A stretch of DNA of 64,000 nt from Solimonas soli DSM 21787 (GCF_000474945.1 NZ_AXDW01000015.1:62001-126000), one strand, 5' to 3'. Positions 20,218 to 31,100 are shown, numbered from the stretch's first letter. A program made the numbers and translations. Notes: generated by a model from the letters alone, not told the origin.

Positions 20218-21042
20218 TCAGTTGCTGGCCGGCGGTGTGACAAACTTGCCGCCCGTGCACATCTCGTGCACGCGCATCGCGTTGCCGACATCGGCGGCGA
20301 CCAGCGAGGCGCCGATGCTGACGACGGCCGAGTCGAACTTCTTGTGTGCCTTGAGGCCGATGTAGCCCGCCTCGTCGCCGGCCAGGTTGAGGCCCAGGAG
20401 CTGCAGCTGGACCTCGTTCGCCGACACCGTTTCCTGCCGCGTGTCGCCCAGGTACGTGTCGACGGTGACCGTGCGCGTCAGGCCGAGATTGAGCACCGCC
20501 GCGGGGAAGGTCACGCCGAAGACGGCGTAGTTGCCCGCCGGGACCGCGGACGGGAACAGCACCGCCTCGCCGACGGAGTCGATCAGGTGCAGCGGGCCCA
20601 CGCCGAGCAGATCGACCGGCAGCGTGAAGGTCGCGAACGTGCTCAGCCGGCCGTCGACGACGTTATCCGGTTCCGTCACGCTGTTGGTCAGCGTGGTGAC
20701 CGGGCCGCCGCCCAGCATTTCGAGCAGGCTGCTCAGCGGGCCGCCGACGAGGCCGTTGGCGACGACCTCCGTGGTGACGTCACCGAAGGCGCGGGCGCCC
20801 GTCGTGCAGACGAAGTTCTTGCCCGTTTCGACCGGCGTGTCGGCGGTGCCGTCGCCGTCGGTGTCTTCCTGCACGTTGGTCGGCGTCGAGCCGTCATTGC
20901 TGAGCGGTGGCGTGGTGTTGCCGCCGTCGCTGATGATGCTGCCGCTTTCCGTGCCATTGCCATCGGCCTGGCAGCCGGCCAGGCCGAGGAGCGTCGCGGC
21001 CACGACCGCGATCAACGTCTTGTCGAGAATTTGCGAGTTCAT
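20218..21042 (-). CDS. Lipoprotein of unknown function with a DxDxDG motif
   Basis: 274 residues. The signal peptide carries the lipobox LAGC (Cys near 24). A Ser/Thr/Asn-rich linker holds DTDGDGTADTP, resembling the calcium-binding unit of thrombospondin type 3 repeats. The rest (about 75-270) is predicted mostly beta, with hydrophobic stretches such as FATFTLPVDLLGVGPLHLI. I recognise no enzymatic domain. It starts 15 bp after the OmpA-family gene on the same strand and is followed by a strong terminator, so the two are probably co-transcribed and may act together at the outer membrane. Confidence 0.8.
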   Translation of the reverse strand: MNSQILDKTLIAVVAATLLGLAGCQADGNGTESGSIISDGGNTTPPLSNDGSTPTNVQEDTDGDGTADTPVETGKNFVCTTGARAFGDVTTEVVANGLVGGPLSSLLEMLGGGPVTTLTNSVTEPDNVVDGRLSTFATFTLPVDLLGVGPLHLIDSVGEAVLFPSAVPAGNYAVFGVTFPAAVLNLGLTRTVTVDTYLGDTRQETVSANEVQLQLLGLNLAGDEAGYIGLKAHKKFDSAVVSIGASLVAADVGNAMRVHEMCTGGKFVTPPASN

Positions 21043-21057
21043 GCTGGTATTCCGTGA

Positions 21058-22338
21058 TTAGTTCAGGATGCGAAGCTCGACGCGGCGATTGCGCTCGCGA
21101 CCTTCGTCGGTCTTGTTGTCGGCGATCGGCTGCGATTCGCCGTAGCCCTTGGCGGTCAGCTGCGATTCGGGCACGCCGTGCGCGATGAAGTATTCCTTCA
21201 CCGACTGCGCGCGGCCTTCCGAGAGCTTCTGGTTGTAGCTGTCGCTGCCAATGCTGTCGGTGTGACCGGCGATCTCGACCTGCATGTCCGGATACTTCTT
21301 CAGCACGCCGGTGGCCCAGTCGAGGATGGTCTGCGCGTCAGGCCGCAGGCGAGTCTTGTTGAACTCGAAGGTCACACCCTTGAGATTGATGACCTTGTCG
21401 AACGGGCAGCCGTCGCCGTCGACGCGCGAGCCGGCCGGCGTGTCCGGGCACTTGTCCTTGTCGTCGACGATGCCGTCGCCGTCACTGTCGGTCAGGCCGG
21501 TCGGCACTTCGACCACCTTGGTCGTCTCGGTCGCCGCCGCCACTTCGACCGCCTTCTCCTTGAACAGCGGAATCTCGATGCCGAGGGCGTAGCGGATGTC
21601 GCCGTACTTGTCGGCGAAGAAGTCGTAGACGTAGCGCACGTCGCCGCGCAGGCGCAGGTTGCCGACCTTGGTGAACGGGCCGGTGACGAAGCCGACACCG
21701 CCGTTCACGAAGCCGCTGAAGCCGTCGTCCTGCGCGCCGTTCGGATAGATGTCGTTGTACGTGCCACCGCCGCCGACGAGAATGAACGGCGTGAAGTGCT
21801 TGCGGTCGCCGAAGGCGTAGAACAGATCGACGCCGAGACCGTAATTGTAGTAGTCGGTGCGCAGCGCATCGCCGGTCTCGAAGGTCTGGTACCAGCCGTG
21901 CACTTCGTAGCCCCAGCGCTTGTCGCTCTGCCAGCCATAGAGCAGGTCGATGCCGACGCCGCGGTCGATGTCGGCGCCGAATTCGTTGCGATCCTTGTCC
22001 GGATCGGTGTACAGACCCATGATGCCGAGGTAGCTGGACGACACCAGTTCGGTGCTTTGCATGGTGCTCGACGACGAGGACGAGGTCGATTCACTGGTCG
22101 TGGCAGCTGCTTCGCTGCTCTCCGCAGGCGCTGCGCTGTCGGTCGGCGCCGCCGTATCCACAGGGGCCGCGGTTTCGGCCGGCGCTGCCGCCTCAGCCGG
22201 CGCTGCGCTGTCGGGCGGCGCTGTCGCCTCAGCCGGCGCGGCGGTGTCTGCCGGCTCCGTGCTTGCCGGATCCTGTGCATACGATGTCGCGGCGGCCATC
22301 AGCGCAGCCGCCCCCAAAAAGCCAAATGCAGTCTTCAT
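21058..22338 (-). CDS. OmpA-family outer-membrane protein
   Basis: 426 residues from ATG 22338, with TTGGAG placed 7 nt upstream. Order: signal peptide (about 1-21); Ala/Pro-rich low-complexity segment with repeated AAPAEAAAP-type units (about 22-80) and a Ser run; an eight-strand-like beta-barrel (about 95-265); a thrombospondin type 3-like calcium motif (DSDGDGIVDDKDKCPDTP); and a C-terminal OmpA domain (about 310-426) with peptidoglycan-binding residues in AGHTDSIGSDSYNQKLSEGR and RERNRRVELRI. Such proteins tether the outer membrane to peptidoglycan. Its partner lipoprotein follows after 15 bp. Confidence 0.93.
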   Translation of the reverse strand: MKTAFGFLGAAALMAAATSYAQDPASTEPADTAAPAEATAPPDSAAPAEAAAPAETAAPVDTAAPTDSAAPAESSEAAATTSESTSSSSSSTMQSTELVSSSYLGIMGLYTDPDKDRNEFGADIDRGVGIDLLYGWQSDKRWGYEVHGWYQTFETGDALRTDYYNYGLGVDLFYAFGDRKHFTPFILVGGGGTYNDIYPNGAQDDGFSGFVNGGVGFVTGPFTKVGNLRLRGDVRYVYDFFADKYGDIRYALGIEIPLFKEKAVEVAAATETTKVVEVPTGLTDSDGDGIVDDKDKCPDTPAGSRVDGDGCPFDKVINLKGVTFEFNKTRLRPDAQTILDWATGVLKKYPDMQVEIAGHTDSIGSDSYNQKLSEGRAQSVKEYFIAHGVPESQLTAKGYGESQPIADNKTDEGRERNRRVELRILN

Positions 22339-22670
22339 GAGAACTCCAATGTTCCAAAGGGGGGGCAATCCCCGATAGCCGGCACAACTTCATTGTTCGC
22401 GGTGAACCCGGTCCGGCGCATGACCTCACCTACAGCGTTCCTGACTCCCCGGATCGATGACTCGCCCCGGTTCGGATTGCGGCAGTGCCCTGCGTACCGC
22501 CCCGGGCATGACTGCGCGTGTGTCGTATTTGGGCAAAAAACATTGCGCTTTTGCCTATCTACGCCCGATGGCGGCGAATCTAATGAAAATCGGGCCTTGT
22601 TGATGTAGGAAGATGCTGACACCGCGCTGCGGAAATTGGAGACTGGAGCGTCGCGCAATAAATTGGTGCA
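22339..22670. other. Gene-free upstream region of the ompA-like gene
   Basis: About 330 bp between the OmpA-family start and the terminator of the DUF1302 gene. No convincing reading frame is seen. It should hold the promoter of the minus-strand ompA-like operon, but I cannot fix a clear -35/-10 pair. An inverted repeat GGCAAAA/TTTTGCC (22532-22538 and 22549-22555, 10-nt loop) lies about 195 bp upstream of the start and is the only notable structure. Confidence 0.5.
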
Positions 22671-22701
22671 CAAAGAAAAGCCGCCGGACGTGGCCGGCGG
22701 C
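22671..22701 (-). terminator. Intrinsic terminator after the DUF1302 gene
   Basis: An 8-bp stem, GCCGCCGG/CCGGCGGC (22680-22687 and 22694-22701), has a 6-nt loop. The plus-strand CAAAGAAAA before it becomes a U-rich tract for minus-strand transcripts. It lies 28 bp beyond the stop at 22730. Confidence 0.8.
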
Positions 22702-22729
22702 TCTTGTACGACCGCGTCAGCGCGCTTGA

Positions 22730-25306
22730 CTAGAACTGCACGCGGAAGAAGGCCTGGGCGAAGTCGCGGTCACGCAGCAGATTGGTTTCGCCGCCGCCGA
22801 AGTACCAGGTGTAACCCAGCGTCAGGGACAGGAAATCCTTGTAGCGCGTCTCGAAGTTCGCCGCCATCGACTTGCGGCCGGCGACGAAGTTCTCGGCCGG
22901 ACCGGGCGAGGTGCCGGTGACGTCGTGCGACCACACGAGGAAGGGCTGCACGCTGATCGCCGGGAGCACGCTCTCGTACTTGATGATGCTGATCAGGCGA
23001 TAGCCCCAGGAGAACTTGTCGACGAAGTTGTCGAGATTGGCCTGATGCGGATTGAAGCGCAGGCCGTCGGGACCCGAGTAACAGTTATCGTTCGTCGAGC
23101 AGGCCTGGCGCGAGCCGTTGGCGCCGCTGCCGTCGGCGCCGGCCGAAGCGTGCAGCGGCACGCCGGGCGCGTCGATCTGCAGGCGATCCAGGCTCGGCAG
23201 GCCCGGGATCCAGGTCGCGCCGAACTCGCCGACCATCTGGATCTGGTCGGCACCGATGAAGTTGTCGGTCGCACCCAGCACGCGCGTGAAGCCCAGGTTG
23301 AACTGGAAGACGTCGAACTCCTCGTAGCCGCGAATGTATCCCGGGTTCTTGCGGTTGAGCGGCTGCGACGGAACGTAATGTCCGTTGGCATCGGTCACGC
23401 ACAGCCCATTGTCGTCGCGCACGCAAGGGGTGCCCGGGTTTTCGCCGACCACGCCGCCGCGGTACGGGATGATGAAGCTGGGGTAGGAGCGTGCCGAACC
23501 CGGCAGGTGACCGACCAGCAGGTTGATGGTGTCGGGATTCGCGGGATCGACGTCGCTGCTGCCGTAGAACGTGCGCGTGCCGTCTTCCGCCCAGCCATAG
23601 CCGGCCGTGCTGCCCTGGCAACGCGCCTGGCCCGCATTGCCGCAACTGGCGAGCGTCGGTGCCAGCGCCGCGAAGCCGAGGTCGGCGATCGAAACCTGCA
23701 GAGGCAGATTTGGACGATAGGCGACTTCGCCTTGCAGCGAGTAGTCGCCGAGCGTCGTGTTGAAGCTGGCGCCGAACAGATGGATGTTCTCCGGATATTC
23801 GAAGACGATGCGCGGCTGATCGAGTTCGGCGGAGTCAGACAGCTGCCCGTTCGCGTCGCCACCGAGCAGAAGGCCCTTCAGCGTTTCGAGGCCGGCTTCC
23901 GGATTGCTGAGCGCGCCGAGATCACCCAGCACGCCGGGCCGGTTGGCGATCAGCGTCAGCGCGTCGGCGGTGAGCTGCTGGCGGGCGCGGGCGTCGGCAA
24001 CCGCCGGGATGTTGCCGCAGGCCTGGAAGAAGGTCACTGTGTTGGTGACCCCCGGCGCGTGGCTGCACGAGGTCGGCGCGGCGAAGAAGCTGATGTACGG
24101 CAGCTTCGAGTGGTAGTTCATGAAGTAGAAGCCGAACTCGGTGCCGCTGCCGAGGTTCTCGGCGTAGTACTTGAAGGCGAGGCCGAACTGGCCCTGGTCG
24201 CTGGCGTCCCAGTCGCGCTCGCGCAGGAGCGTGCCGGTGGTCGGCGTGATCAGCGTCAGCGGATTGTCGAGATAGCCTTTGCGTGAATTGGCGGTGTCGC
24301 CGTCGAAGGCGCGATACGGATCGTCCGTGGCGGAACCGAAGCTGAAGTTCACCGTGCGGCCGGCATTGCGCGTGCCGAGGTCATTGGTCGCGAAGTAGCT
24401 GCCCGGCGGCGGCGCGTCGAGCGGCTGCCACTCGAACTGGTAGAAGGCCTCGATGGTCGCGTTGGTGAACGGCTCGAAGCTGGCGAAGGCCATGCCGACC
24501 GGCGTGAACACTTCCTCGACCTGCATGCCGACGCGATACAGGTTGTTGGCATTGACCGGATTGGCCTGATTGATGCTGTTGATGGCCAGCAGCGTCGACT
24601 CGCCCCAGTTCACGGTCTGGCGGCCGATCTTGAAACTGAACTCGTGATCGTCCCAGAACGGGATCGCCGCCTTGCCGTAGACGTTGATGTCGAGCAGCTG
24701 GAAGTCGGTGCCGATGTCGCGCAGCGTCTCGCCGTCGTTGCGCTTGCTGCGCACCCTGGCGCCGGGGCCGTAGACGTGCGCGAAATAGCGGTTGGCGATC
24801 GGATCGCCGGTGATGCCGACCTGGTCGACATTCCCCGGCGTGATCATGTTCGGATGCGTTTCGGTGAAGTCGTTGTTGACGAAGTCGTAGAAGTACAGCC
24901 ACTTCGCGAAGAAGCCGTAGTCGCGCCAGTTCAACGACAGGTCCTGGGTGACCTTGGCGACGGCCTGCGTGATGTCGTGCTTGTTGTAGTTGAGGTCGCC
25001 GTCGTCGGTGCGCATCTGGTAGGTGCCGCGCATGCGGCCCAGCTGCTCGGCGGGGTAGAACTGATCGCGGAACAGACCCTGGCAGGTCTGGAACTGCCGG
25101 CCGCAGCCGTTGGGATCGTTGTCGGCCTTGCCGATCAGATCCTTGGCCTGCGATTCCATGCGCATCGCCGCGCCGAAGCTGGCCGTGGTGTTCAGCGTAC
25201 CGGTTACGTCCCCATCGAACAGATCGAAACCGATCGCGAAGGCCGGTGCGCTGGCACAGGCCAGCAGGACCGCGGCGCCCCGGACGGTCGTCTTCCATGC
25301 GTCCAT
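22730..25306 (-). CDS. DUF1302 family outer-membrane protein
   Basis: 858 residues from ATG 25306, preceded by a good GGGGAG. The signal peptide ends near AFA (about 25). Then come FDLFDGDVTGTLNTTASFGAAMR and long beta-rich sequence with WGEST, characteristic of DUF1302 proteins (IGRQTVNWGESTLLAINSIN region), ending in FAQAFFRVQF, a C-terminal aromatic typical of outer-membrane barrels. Members are abundant in sterol- and hydrocarbon-degrading bacteria and often pair with DUF1329 proteins; none is adjacent here. Transport or surface binding of a hydrophobic substrate is a family-level guess. It has its own terminator downstream. Confidence 0.88.
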   Translation of the reverse strand: MDAWKTTVRGAAVLLACASAPAFAIGFDLFDGDVTGTLNTTASFGAAMRMESQAKDLIGKADNDPNGCGRQFQTCQGLFRDQFYPAEQLGRMRGTYQMRTDDGDLNYNKHDITQAVAKVTQDLSLNWRDYGFFAKWLYFYDFVNNDFTETHPNMITPGNVDQVGITGDPIANRYFAHVYGPGARVRSKRNDGETLRDIGTDFQLLDINVYGKAAIPFWDDHEFSFKIGRQTVNWGESTLLAINSINQANPVNANNLYRVGMQVEEVFTPVGMAFASFEPFTNATIEAFYQFEWQPLDAPPPGSYFATNDLGTRNAGRTVNFSFGSATDDPYRAFDGDTANSRKGYLDNPLTLITPTTGTLLRERDWDASDQGQFGLAFKYYAENLGSGTEFGFYFMNYHSKLPYISFFAAPTSCSHAPGVTNTVTFFQACGNIPAVADARARQQLTADALTLIANRPGVLGDLGALSNPEAGLETLKGLLLGGDANGQLSDSAELDQPRIVFEYPENIHLFGASFNTTLGDYSLQGEVAYRPNLPLQVSIADLGFAALAPTLASCGNAGQARCQGSTAGYGWAEDGTRTFYGSSDVDPANPDTINLLVGHLPGSARSYPSFIIPYRGGVVGENPGTPCVRDDNGLCVTDANGHYVPSQPLNRKNPGYIRGYEEFDVFQFNLGFTRVLGATDNFIGADQIQMVGEFGATWIPGLPSLDRLQIDAPGVPLHASAGADGSGANGSRQACSTNDNCYSGPDGLRFNPHQANLDNFVDKFSWGYRLISIIKYESVLPAISVQPFLVWSHDVTGTSPGPAENFVAGRKSMAANFETRYKDFLSLTLGYTWYFGGGETNLLRDRDFAQAFFRVQF

Positions 25307-25461
25307 CGTCTTCTCCCCAAGAGCCAAGACTTGCCAAGATTTAATTGTTATCACGGCGCGGTGGACCGGCACCGTGACGAGTGGGCCGAACCTAGCACGG
25401 CGCTCGTACAAAAAAAATGGCCTTCAGCGACAGTGCCCTGTGTCGCGGAGCTAAACCGCCG

Positions 25462-26373
25462 TCAGAGGCCGTGGCGGCGCAGGAAGGCGAGCGCGAGCGC
25501 GGCGGTCGTGGCCGGATCTTCCTGCATGAAGCAGTGGCCGCCGTGCACGATCTCGAGCTGCAGCGAGGGCAGCAGGCGACGGGCCTTGTGCGCGGCCATC
25601 GGCATGAAGGGATAGCTGGCGTCGCCGTGCACGAACAGCACCGGGCAGCGCAGGCGACGCAGGGCGGGCCAGGGGTAGACGGGATGATCGAAGATCTCGG
25701 CCTCGAGCCACTTCGGACAGCAGAGCACGCGTTCGACGCCGCCGCCCGGCATCGGTTCGTCGCGGGTCGCATGGTCGATGAAGCAGCCGAAGGCTTCGTC
25801 GGTCCAGTCCTGATAGATGCCGCGATCGTGCAGGCGGTCCCAGGCCGCCTGCCGCGAAACCCAGCGGTCGCGACGACGGCGCGCGGCGCGCGACAGCGGA
25901 TTGCGCCGCAACGCGGCGGCGATGCGCGTCGCCAGATAGAAGCGGTTCGGCAGCAGGATGGGATCGAGCAGCACCAGCGCGCGGAACAGCTCGGGATGCG
26001 CGGCCGCGACCTGCACGGTTTGCGCGGCGCCGTAGCTGTGGCCGATGCCGATCAGCTGACCCGCCTGCAGGCCCTGGTCGGCGATGATCTGCGGGATGCG
26101 CGCGGCGATCCGCGGCGTACCGGAAAAACGCGAGGCCGCGTCGCTGGCGCCGTGCCCTTCGAGATCGTGGCAGAACAGGCCGTAGTCGGCGACGAAATGG
26201 CGGAGCAGCGGCCAGTAGACGCCGCCGCAGAAGCCGTTGCCATGCAGGAAATGCAGGGTCAGCGGCGGGCCGTCATGGCGGCGGCCGCGCAGCACCGGCC
26301 CGTCGCCGGCAGCGGACTGCCAGGCGGCGAGCTGGAGGAAATCGCTGGGTGTGAATCGGCTGGATGCGGACAC
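25462..26373 (-). CDS. Alpha/beta hydrolase
   Basis: 303 residues. The oxyanion region is FLHGNGFCGGVYWPLL, the nucleophile elbow GHSYGAA (Ser), a likely acid is in FVHGDASYPF, and the His is in GGHCFMQED. A lid-like insertion (about 165-225) contains several Arg. Substrate is unknown; an esterase or lipase role on a hydrophobic ester would fit the neighbourhood. It reads away from the CysH-like gene, with 121 bp between starts. Confidence 0.85.
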   Translation of the reverse strand: MSASSRFTPSDFLQLAAWQSAAGDGPVLRGRRHDGPPLTLHFLHGNGFCGGVYWPLLRHFVADYGLFCHDLEGHGASDAASRFSGTPRIAARIPQIIADQGLQAGQLIGIGHSYGAAQTVQVAAAHPELFRALVLLDPILLPNRFYLATRIAAALRRNPLSRAARRRRDRWVSRQAAWDRLHDRGIYQDWTDEAFGCFIDHATRDEPMPGGGVERVLCCPKWLEAEIFDHPVYPWPALRRLRCPVLFVHGDASYPFMPMAAHKARRLLPSLQLEIVHGGHCFMQEDPATTAALALAFLRRHGL

Positions 26374-26494
26374 GATCGGCGGAGCCTAGCAAAGATGGCG
26401 TCTTTTAGACGGCTTCGCCGCGATGCGGGAAAATGCGCGGACCGCCCCCATGTAGGGGCACGTGGCCATGACGGCCGCCTGCCGGAGTGTCGAG

Positions 26495-27118
26495 ATGGCG
26501 TCGTCCGATTCTTTTGCCCTCAATCCGCAGCGCCCCGGTGAAGCCCTGGCGCTGATCCGCGAGACCCTGCGCGACGGCGAGCCGGCGATCGTCACCAGCA
26601 ATTTCCGCCCGTTTGCGGCCGTCATGCTGCATCTGCTGACGCAGGTCCGGCCGGATATGCCGGTGATCTGGATGGACAGCGGCTACAACACCGCCGACAC
26701 CTACCGGCATGCCGAGGCCCTGCGCGCGCAGCTCGGCCTCAACCTGCATGTGTACGTGCCGCGCCGCACGCGCGCCCAGCGCGAGGCCCTGGAAGGCGCG
26801 CCGCCCGGCCGCGACGATCCGCGCTTCGACGCCTTCGTGCGCGAGGTGAAGCTGGAACCCTTCGAGCGCGCGCTCGCCGATTTCAAGCCGAAGGTCTGGT
26901 TCAACGGCGTGCGCGCCACCGACACCGCCAAGCGCGCCGAGATGCGGCCGGTCGAGCGCAATGCCGACGGCATCCTCAAGGTCGCGCCGCTGCTCGACTG
27001 GACCTCGCGCGATCTGCACCACTACCTGCAGCAGCACGGCCTGCCGAACAACTGGGACTACGTCGATCCGACCAAGCCCGATCCGGCCCAGGAGTGCGGC
27101 CTGCACCTCGCCCACTGA
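26495..27118 (+). CDS. Phosphoadenosine phosphosulfate reductase family protein
   Basis: 207 residues from ATG 26495; in-frame GTG 26462 and ATG 26468 are possible. It has the PAPS/APS reductase fold: AIVTSNFRPFAAVMLHLL at the PP-loop-like position, VIWMDSGYNTADTYRHAEAL, and the catalytic C-terminal QECGLHLAH with the redox Cys. No CC...CxxC iron-sulfur ligands are present, which suggests a thioredoxin-type PAPS reductase rather than an APS reductase. It is somewhat short, and the SSS motif of canonical CysH is changed to TSN. No other sulfate-assimilation gene is close by, so a role outside assimilation is possible. Confidence 0.82.
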   Translation: MASSDSFALNPQRPGEALALIRETLRDGEPAIVTSNFRPFAAVMLHLLTQVRPDMPVIWMDSGYNTADTYRHAEALRAQLGLNLHVYVPRRTRAQREALEGAPPGRDDPRFDAFVREVKLEPFERALADFKPKVWFNGVRATDTAKRAEMRPVERNADGILKVAPLLDWTSRDLHHYLQQHGLPNNWDYVDPTKPDPAQECGLHLAH

Positions 27119-27130
27119 GGCGCGTCGGCC

Positions 27131-27994
27131 TCAGTCGCGCAGGAAGGCGGCGAGCCGTTCGCCGGTCTGCTGCGGCCGGTCGAAGTGCAGCATGTGGCCG
27201 GCGCCGTCGATGACGGTTTCCTCGCGCCGCGCGAAGCAGGCGCGGCGCGCGGCGCGCTCCTCGGGCGAGAGCATGGCCATGAACGGCGAGGCGCCGCCGT
27301 CGACGAACAGCGTCGGCGCCGTGATCTGCTTCCAGATTTCCTTCGATTCGGCGGCGCGGTACAGCGCCGGCATGCTGAGGCGGTGACGCGGATCGGCGAG
27401 CAGGCGCACGCGGCCACGGCCGTCCTCGCAGCCCCAGCCGCGCGCGACGAAAAGCGCGCGCGCCTCGCTCAGCTGCGGATGCTGGACGCGCACGCGCTCG
27501 GCGAGCGCCGCGAACGAAGCGTAGGTCTTGGCGCGCATCGGCATGCGCAGTTGCCTGAGCCAGCGGCGATAGCGCTCCGGCGCCTGCTCCGGCGCGGCGT
27601 CGGGTGAGGCGAGGCCGTCGATGACCACGAGCTTTTCGACGCGCGACGGCTTCAGGCCGGCATAGAGGCTGACGATCTGCGCGCCCATGCTGTGCCCGAC
27701 CAGGCGGATCGGCGCGTCGGTGCCGGCGTAGTGATCGACGAGCGCGTCGAGGTCGGCGACGTAATCGGCGAACCAGTAGCCGTCGGCCGGCCACTCCGTG
27801 TAGCCGAGCCCGCGCCAGTCGGGCGCGACCACCTGGCACGCGTCGAGCAGAGGCTGCACCAGATTCTCGAAGGTCGCCGAGGCGTCGAGCAGGCCATGGC
27901 CGAGGATCAGCAGTGGCTTGTCCGGGGCGCCCCAGCGGCGCACGTGATAGCGCAGGCCGCGGATGCGGACGAAGTCGGAACGGCTGGTCGGCAC
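27131..27994 (-). CDS. Alpha/beta hydrolase
   Basis: 287 residues using GTG 27994; an in-frame extension up to 28102 would overlap the next gene, so the start is uncertain. Features are [18 protein letters not shown] (oxyanion HG), [12 protein letters not shown], the nucleophile [28 protein letters not shown] for the acid and [11 protein letters not shown] for the His. The pattern is that of small-molecule esterases and hydrolases. It diverges from the large transglutaminase gene; promoter elements for both must lie in about 105 bp. Confidence 0.84.
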   Translation of the reverse strand: MPTSRSDFVRIRGLRYHVRRWGAPDKPLLILGHGLLDASATFENLVQPLLDACQVVAPDWRGLGYTEWPADGYWFADYVADLDALVDHYAGTDAPIRLVGHSMGAQIVSLYAGLKPSRVEKLVVIDGLASPDAAPEQAPERYRRWLRQLRMPMRAKTYASFAALAERVRVQHPQLSEARALFVARGWGCEDGRGRVRLLADPRHRLSMPALYRAAESKEIWKQITAPTLFVDGGASPFMAMLSPEERAARRACFARREETVIDGAGHMLHFDRPQQTGERLAAFLRD

Positions 27995-28100
27995 GGGGGC
28001 TTCACATGGAGAATGGCACGACAGTATAAAGTCGCGCGATGCGAGGTCCGATGGCATCGCTTTTGCCAGCAGATATCGCCGAAACCGGGACCTCAGCCGC

Positions 28101-31100
28101 ATGTCGATCCACGCCGCCCTGCATCACCAGACGGTTTACCGCTACGACCGCCGGGTCTCGCTGTCGCCGCAGCTGATCCGCCTGCGCCCGGCGCCGCACG
28201 CGCGCACCGAGATTCTCGGCTACTCGCTGAAGGTGTCGCCCGATCCGCACTTCCTCAACTGGCAGCAGGACCCGTTCGGCAACTGGCAGGCGCGCGTCGT
28301 GTTTCCGGAGAAGGTGACGGAATTCAGCGTCACCGTCGATCTGGTCGCCAATCTCTCCGTCATCAACCCGTTCGACTTCTTCGTCGAGGGCTATGCGCAG
28401 TCGTTTCCCTTCGACTACGAGCCGGGCCTCAAGGCGGAGCTGGCGCCTTACCTGCAGCCGCAGGCCGCCGGACCGCTGCTCGCGCAATACCTCGCCGCGG
28501 TACCGCGCGAAGCGAAGTCGACGATCGACTTCATCGTCGAACTCAATCGCCAGCTGCAGCAGCACATCGGCTATCTGATCCGCATGGAACCCGGCGTGCA
28601 GGCGCCGGAGGAAACGCTTGAGAAGCGTTCCGGCTCCTGCCGCGACTCGTCGTGGCTGCTCGTGCAGCTGCTGCGCCAGCTGGGACTCGCGGCGCGTTTC
28701 GTGTCCGGCTATCTCATCCAGCTCAAGCCGGACGTCAAGCCGCTGGAAGGCCCGGCGGGAGCCGCCGAGGACTTCACCGATCTGCACGCCTGGGCCGAGG
28801 TGTACATTCCCGGCGCCGGCTGGCTCGGCCTCGACCCGACCTCCGGCCTGTTCGCCGGCGAGGGGCACATTCCGCTGTCGGCGACGCCGGAACCGTCCTC
28901 GGCGGCACCGATCACCGGCCTCGTCGACGAGTGCGAAGTCAGCTTCGGCCACGACATGCAGGTCACGCGCATCTTCGAGACGCCGCGCGTCACCAAGCCG
29001 TACAGCGACGAGCAATGGCAGGCGATCGACGCGCTCGGCGAGCGCGTCGACCATCAGCTGCGCGTCGACGACGTGCGCCTCACCATGGGCGGCGAGCCGA
29101 CCTTCGTCGCGGTCGATGATCCGCAGGGCGAGGAATGGAACACCTCGGCGGTCGGTCCGACCAAGGCCAACCGCGCGCTCGATCTGGCGCTGCGCCTGCG
29201 CGAGCACTACGCGCCGCAGGGCCTGCTCACGTATGGCCAGGGCAAGTGGTATCCCGGTGAATCATTGCCGCGCTGGGTCTACAGCCTGTACTGGCGCCGC
29301 GACGGCGCGCCACTGTGGCGCGCGCCGGTGGTGAAGCCCGACCAGGCGCGGCCGCCGACGCTGCTGCAGGCCAACCAGTTCATGCTCGCGCTCGCCGAGC
29401 GGCTGGAGGTCGATCCGCGCAACGTCATCGAGGCCTACGAGGACGCGCTGCACTACATGGTTCGCGAGCGCAAGCTGCCGATCAATGTCGATCCGACCGA
29501 CAGCCGTCTCAAGGATCCGGAAGAGCGCGCGCGTCTGACGCAGGTCTTCGAGCGCGGCCTCGGCACGCCGCGCGGCTATGCGCTGCCGGTGCAGCGCTGG
29601 CAGGCCGCCGCGCGCTGGATGAGCGAGCGCTGGCTGCTGCGCACCGGCAAGCTGTTCCTGCTGCCCGGCGATTCGCCGATCGGCCTGCGTCTGCCGCTCG
29701 AATCGCTGCCGGCGGTGCCGGGCGCCGCCGTGCCGGTGAGCTATCCGGTCGATCCTTACGCCTTGGCGGAGACGCTGCCGGGCGCGGATCCGCGCCGCCA
29801 GCCGTTTCTGCAGCTGCGGGGGCGCGAGGAGCCGCAGCGCCGCGTCGCGGGCCAGAAATGGCGGCCCGAGCAGCCGCCGGCGCAGCGTTCGAGCAGCGCT
29901 TTCCTGAACGGCACCAATGTGCGCACGGCCATCACCGTCGAGCCGCGCGAAGGTTGGATCAATGTCTTCCTGCCGCCGGTCGGACGCACCGAGGATTTCC
30001 TCGATCTGGTCGCGGCGATCGAGGACGTCGCCGCCGAGACCGCGCTGCCGGTGCGCATCGAAGGCTACGCGCCGCCGCACGATCCGCGTCTCGAGATTCT
30101 CAAGATCACGCCCGACCCCGGCGTCATCGAGGTCAATGTGCAGCCGGCCCGCTCCTGGCAGGAATTGCGCGACAACACGATCACCCTCTACGACACCGCC
30201 TTCCAGGCGCGGCTGTCGACCGAGAAGTTCCTGATCGACGGCCGCGCCGTCGGCACCGGCGGCGGCAATCATGTGGTCGTCGGCGGCGCGCGCACCCAGG
30301 ATTCGCCGTTCCTGCGCCGGCCGGACGTGCTCGGCAGCATGATCCGCTACTGGCAGAACCACCCCTCGCTCTCGTATCTGTTCTCCGGTCTGTTCATCGG
30401 CCCGACCTCGCAGCATCCGCGCGTCGACGAGGCGCGCGACACGCAGCTCTACGAGCTGGAGATCGCGCTCGCGCAGCTGCCGGCCAAGGGCTGGAACGTG
30501 CCGCACTGGATCGTCGATCGCACCCTGCGCAACCTGCTCGTCGATCTGACCGGCAACACGCATCGCGCCGAGTTCTGCATCGACAAGCTGTACTCGCCGG
30601 ACGGCCCGACGGGTCGACTCGGTCTCGTCGAGTTGCGCGGCTTCGAGATGCCGCCGCATGCGCGCATGAGTCTCGTGCAGCAGCTGCTGGTCCGCGCGCT
30701 GATCGCCTGGTTCTGGCGCGAGCCGTACACGCGGCCGCTGATCCGCTGGGGCACGCAGCTGCACGACCGCTGGATGCTGCCCTACGACAACTGGCGCGAT
30801 CTCGGCGAGGTCATCGCCGATCTCAACCGCGCCGGCCTCGCCTTCGAGCACGACTGGTTCGCGCCGCACTTCGAGTTCCGCTTCCCGCGCCATGGCGCAT
30901 TCCGCTACGAGGACATCGAGATCGAGCTGCGCCACGCGCTCGAGCCCTGGCCGGTGCTCGGCGAGGAGCCCGGCGCCGGCGGCACGACGCGCTACGTCGA
31001 TTCCTCGGTCGAACGTCTGCAGATCAAGGCGAAGAACCTGGTGCCGGGCCGACACGTCGTCGCCTGCAACGGCCGTCCACTGCCGATGCGGGAAACCTTG

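Noticed and set aside
25408-25448. A-run and GCGACA/TGTCGC repeat as a terminator for the hydrolase at 25462
   Set aside because: The stem is separated from the T-run by about seven bases, so the geometry is wrong for a canonical intrinsic terminator.
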